Source of the DNA: Acetofilamentum sp.
GTDB lineage: Bacteria; Bacteroidota; Bacteroidia; Bacteroidales; JAFGXI01
DNA: 7,995 nt
Assembly: GCA_020720565.1 (NCBI GenBank)
Contig: DYOK01000122.1
Location: 1 to 7,995, forward strand
Direction of reading: 5' to 3'
In this document: positions 6,377 to 7,995 of the stretch, one piece after another
Layout: each line of letters starts with the position of its first letter
How positions within the stretch are numbered: position 1 is the stretch's first letter
The notes under the pieces: model-generated
Databases searched by the model: none
Told to the model about the DNA's origin: nothing
What the model saw: only the letters and a program-made list of their open reading frames with translations
Position numbers and translations under genes: made by a program

Positions 6377-7582
6377 CATAAAATCGACCAATTGAACATC
6401 AAAAATTAAAGTCGCATTGGGTGGAATTACGCCTCCTGCACCACGCTCACCATAACCAAGTTCTGATGGAATTATTACGCGATATTGCTCACCTTTTTTC
6501 ATTTTTGCGATGGCTTCGTCCCAACCTTTAATCACTTGCCCAGAACCTAATGTAAAACTAAAGGGCTCATCGCGCTTAACTGAAGAATCGAACATGGTTC
6601 CATTGGTTAGATATCCAGAATAGTGTACTTTAACAGTTTGTCCGTTGGTTGGTTTTTGATTTTCGGTCAAACGAACCGGTATCATTTTAAGACCCGAAGG
6701 TAAGGTAATCGTGTCTTTTCCTGCCACATTGTAGGCTTCTACTTTAACTTCGGGAATGTTGGATATTAATTCGACATCAAAAATTAAATCAGACTTAGGC
6801 GGAATGCTTTGTGGACGACCTTTCTCGCCATAGGCTAATTGCCATGGGATAATCAATCTAAATTTATCGCCTGCACGCATCAATTGCAAACCTTCGTCCC
6901 AGCCTTGAATTACTTGACCAACGCCCAATGCAAATTTGATGGGTTGACCACGTTTTACCGAGGAATCGAAAATCATTCCGTCTTTAAAGTATCCCGTATA
7001 ATTAACGGTAACATTTTCGCCAGATTTTGCTAATGGGTTTAATGAGTGACCTTTATCGACCACAATATATTTAAGACCCGATGCTGTTACCAAAGTGTCT
7101 TTACCTTTGGTGTCGTATGGTTCAACTTTGATAGGATTTTTAACTTCGACCAACTCAATATCAAAAATCAAATTGGAATTGGCAGGAATCGAGCCCGTTG
7201 CTCTTGCTCCATAGCCCAATTCTGATGGAATAATCAAAGTAGCTTTGTCGCCTTGATTTAGCAAGGCCACACCTTCGTCCCAACCTTTAATCACTTGACC
7301 TTTACCCAAGGTAAAACTAAATGGTTGATTACGTTTGTATGAACTATCGAAAACGGTATCGTTTGTAAGCTTGCCGGTATAATGCACCTTTACGGTTGCT
7401 CCATTTTCTGGTTTAACACCTCTACCCTTTTCTCGAACAATATATTGGAGTCCACTGGCCGTTTTAATGGTATCGTTTGAACTTTTTTCGACCGAATTTT
7501 CTTGTACCGCTTTGTTGGTCTTGCAAGAATAAGACAATGCAGCGACAGAAATTACCGCTGCAAAAAATACAATTTTATTCAT
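6374..7582 (-). CDS. Lipoprotein with three tandem FKBP-type prolyl isomerase domains
   Basis: This encodes 402 residues from the ATG at 7582. The signal sequence MNKIVFFAAVISVAALSYSC ends in a lipobox-like site with C20 as the lipidated residue. Tyr and Ser at -2 and -3 make the site atypical, but relaxed sites are common in Bacteroidota. Three full FKBP domains follow at about residues 39-146, 162-274 and 290-401, spaced 126-127 codons apart. Each keeps the active-site set: Tyr in VHY/VNY, FDSS, QVIxGWDE with its Trp, the YG loop Tyr, and IPxxxxLIFDxxL. All three could therefore be active in proline isomerisation or chaperoning of exported proteins. The residues after C20 (KTNK) are not the acidic signal that sends lipoproteins to the cell surface, so the periplasmic face is likely. 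An in-frame TTG at 7600 would add MHNSSI before the signal peptide; ATG 7582 is preferred. The stop lies in a hairpin repeat. Confidence 0.93.
   Translation of the reverse strand: MNKIVFFAAVISVAALSYSCKTNKAVQENSVEKSSNDTIKTASGLQYIVREKGRGVKPENGATVKVHYTGKLTNDTVFDSSYKRNQPFSFTLGKGQVIKGWDEGVALLNQGDKATLIIPSELGYGARATGSIPANSNLIFDIELVEVKNPIKVEPYDTKGKDTLVTASGLKYIVVDKGHSLNPLAKSGENVTVNYTGYFKDGMIFDSSVKRGQPIKFALGVGQVIQGWDEGLQLMRAGDKFRLIIPWQLAYGEKGRPQSIPPKSDLIFDVELISNIPEVKVEAYNVAGKDTITLPSGLKMIPVRLTENQKPTNGQTVKVHYSGYLTNGTMFDSSVKRDEPFSFTLGSGQVIKGWDEAIAKMKKGEQYRVIIPSELGYGERGAGGVIPPNATLIFDVQLVDFM
6514..7297 (-). repeat. Internal tandem repeat of the FKBP coding unit
   Basis: The three FKBP domains are also recognisable as DNA repeats. 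The segment coding for QVIKGWDE and its neighbours is at 6514-6538 (third domain), 6892-6916 (second) and 7273-7297 (first), giving spacings of 378 and 381 bases. The first and third copies are identical over 25 bases, while the middle copy has several changes. The linkers also repeat: VEPYDTKGKDT and VEAYNVAGKDT. This shows duplication of a unit of about 126 codons. Confidence 0.8.
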
Positions 7583-7628
7583 AATGGATGAATTATGCAA
7601 TGCGTGATTGATTGTTACAATAATATTG

Positions 7629-7636
7629 CAAAGTTA
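7629..7636 (-). promoter_or_regulatory. -7 promoter element for the FKBP lipoprotein gene (TAACTTTG)
   Basis: On the minus strand this reads TAACTTTG, an exact TAnnTTTG match. It predicts a start near 7622 and a leader of about 40 nt before the ATG at 7582, which supports that start codon. The palindrome ATTGT-T-ACAAT (7611-7621) lies just downstream, where a repressor could bind. A -33 element at normal spacing is not evident. Confidence 0.55.
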
Positions 7637-7808
7637 ATCTTTTATACATCGCACAGACATTCCAATGGATTTTTTATGATAATTTCTCACTACTATCCGA
7701 AACTTTAAAACGGAACTTACTTGCAACTTTTCAGGTTTTACAGGCGATTGCTCTAAAAAAAGTGCATTCAGTAATTTTTGCGAAAAGGTACGTATTTGTT
7801 TACTCCAC

Positions 7809-7841
7809 TAAGGTCTCCGACCTATTTATTGTTTTTGTAAC
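7809..7841 (+). repeat. Dispersed hairpin repeat, second clear copy
   Basis: On the plus strand this reads TA, then hairpin AGGTC-TCC-GACCT (7811-7823), then ATTTATTGTTTTTGTAAC. It matches the copy at 6343-6376 in reverse orientation, with one loop substitution (TTC to TCC), one missing base and one or two changes in the tail. The similarity stops sharply at both ends: flanking bases such as TTTACTCCAC on the left have no counterpart. No rightward gene ends here, so a simple terminator role does not explain this copy. Confidence 0.65.
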
Positions 7842-7847
7842 TATCTG

Positions 7848-7855
7848 TATATTTG
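7848..7855 (+). promoter_or_regulatory. -7 promoter element, distal (TATATTTG)
   Basis: TATATTTG is an exact TAnnTTTG match followed by CAC, a common context in Bacteroidota promoters. It lies 7 nt after the hairpin repeat. It would give a leader of about 95 nt for the partial gene at 7955. Only weak TTG candidates (7829-7831, spacer 16) serve as a -33 element. Confidence 0.4.
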
Positions 7856-7915
7856 CACTCTAGCTTAAATAAAGTATGGCATTAAATTATTCTAACTACT
7901 TGTTTAAGCTTAGAA

Positions 7916-7923
7916 TACATTTG
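7916..7923 (+). promoter_or_regulatory. -7 promoter element, proximal (TACATTTG)
   Basis: TACATTTG is an exact TAnnTTTG match and lies 31 nt before the ATG at 7955. It is the second rightward element in 76 bases, so the partial gene may have tandem promoters. No convincing -33 element is seen at normal spacing. Confidence 0.5.
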
Positions 7924-7954
7924 TAGCATCAATGGGAAGATCAATAGAGTGGAA

Positions 7955-7995
7955 ATGCCACCCGGAAAAACATTGTTCGATATAGATAAATTCCC
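7955..7995 (+). CDS. Start of an unidentified gene, cut by the window end
   Basis: An ATG at 7955 opens a frame that reads MPPGKTLFDIDKF and runs off the window without a stop. In the same frame a GTG at 7949 would add VE. A competing ATG at 7932, closer to the -7 element at 7916, reads MGRSIEWKCHPEKHCSI and stops after 17 codons, so it is unlikely to be the real start unless it is a leader peptide or the reading frame is shifted. I do not recognise the protein from 13 residues. The call rests on the two promoter-like elements ahead of it. Confidence 0.4.
   Translation, partial: MPPGKTLFDIDKF

Larger units (their letters stand above)
7583..7954. other. Non-coding gap between divergent genes
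   Basis: No reading frame of useful length or recognised RNA is visible in these 372 bases. From left to right it holds the FKBP leader with an 11-nt palindrome ATTGTTACAAT (7611-7621) at the predicted transcription start, and the FKBP -7 element (7629-7636). About 170 bases of AT-rich DNA with no clear content follow (7640-7808). The hairpin repeat copy (7809-7841) and two rightward -7 elements (7848 and 7916) complete it. Confidence 0.5.

Noticed and set aside
4158..7582. An operon of the FKBP and 7TM-HD genes, both on the minus strand
   Set aside because: A 164-base gap separates them, with a hairpin and T-rich tail right after the FKBP stop and a separate exact -7 element before the 7TM-HD gene. 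Independent transcription is more likely.
7583..7600. Upstream TTG start of the FKBP lipoprotein
   Set aside because: It would put a polar MHNSSI segment before a standard lysine-hydrophobic signal peptide. The ATG at 7582 gives the normal lipoprotein N-terminus and fits the promoter at 7629.
6343..7841. Inverted repeats around the FKBP gene as ends of an insertion sequence or transposon
   Set aside because: There is no transposase between them, the gene is a normal cellular one, one copy overlaps its stop codon, and another copy occurs far away near rny. A dispersed small repeat fits better.

Overview
The window looks like chromosomal core DNA from a member of the Bacteroidota. The DNA is AT-rich. 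Start codons lack Shine-Dalgarno sequences. Exact or near matches to the Bacteroidota -7 promoter element (TAnnTTTG) sit just upstream of most genes. The proteins also fit the phylum: a ZapA with Bacteroidota-type sequence, RNase Y, a 7TM-HD phosphohydrolase and a multi-FKBP lipoprotein. I cannot name the genus. No phage, insertion sequence, CRISPR, tRNA or rRNA is visible.

Left part (1-2766, + strand): a short coiled-coil protein (132-425) is followed after 7 nt by zapA (433-723). A 369-base gap then holds a rod-shaped RNA of about 205 nt (753-957) that I read as 6S RNA (ssrS, the type described as 6S-Flavo). rny, for the membrane-anchored RNase Y, follows (1093-2631) and ends at a strong intrinsic terminator (2726-2751). 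This block links cell division (ZapA and partner), global control of RNA polymerase (6S RNA) and mRNA decay (RNase Y).

Middle part (2767-6209): a gene with its own start-proximal promoter encodes a fusion of a DnaQ-like 3'-5' exonuclease and the N-terminal half of UvrC (GIY-YIG nuclease plus cysteine cluster), probably for DNA repair. It meets, tail to tail with a shared TTAA, a minus-strand gene for a PgpH-type 7TM-HD phosphohydrolase, a likely cyclic-di-AMP phosphodiesterase.

Right part (6210-7995): a minus-strand lipoprotein gene (6374-7582) carries three complete FKBP prolyl isomerase domains. A 372-base gap to its right has its promoter, a repeat and two further -7 elements pointing right, ahead of a coding start cut off by the window end (7955-7995).

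The least explained signal is a small dispersed repeat: a 13-nt hairpin of AGGTC/GACCT type with a T-rich tail. It occurs clearly at 6343-6376 (-) and 7809-7841 (+), and in diverged form at 1031-1061 (-), where both sides of a stem pair have changed together. A fourth, doubtful copy is at 60-91. The window shows no obvious new multi-gene system. The 6S RNA and this repeat family are the features that protein-based annotation would miss.
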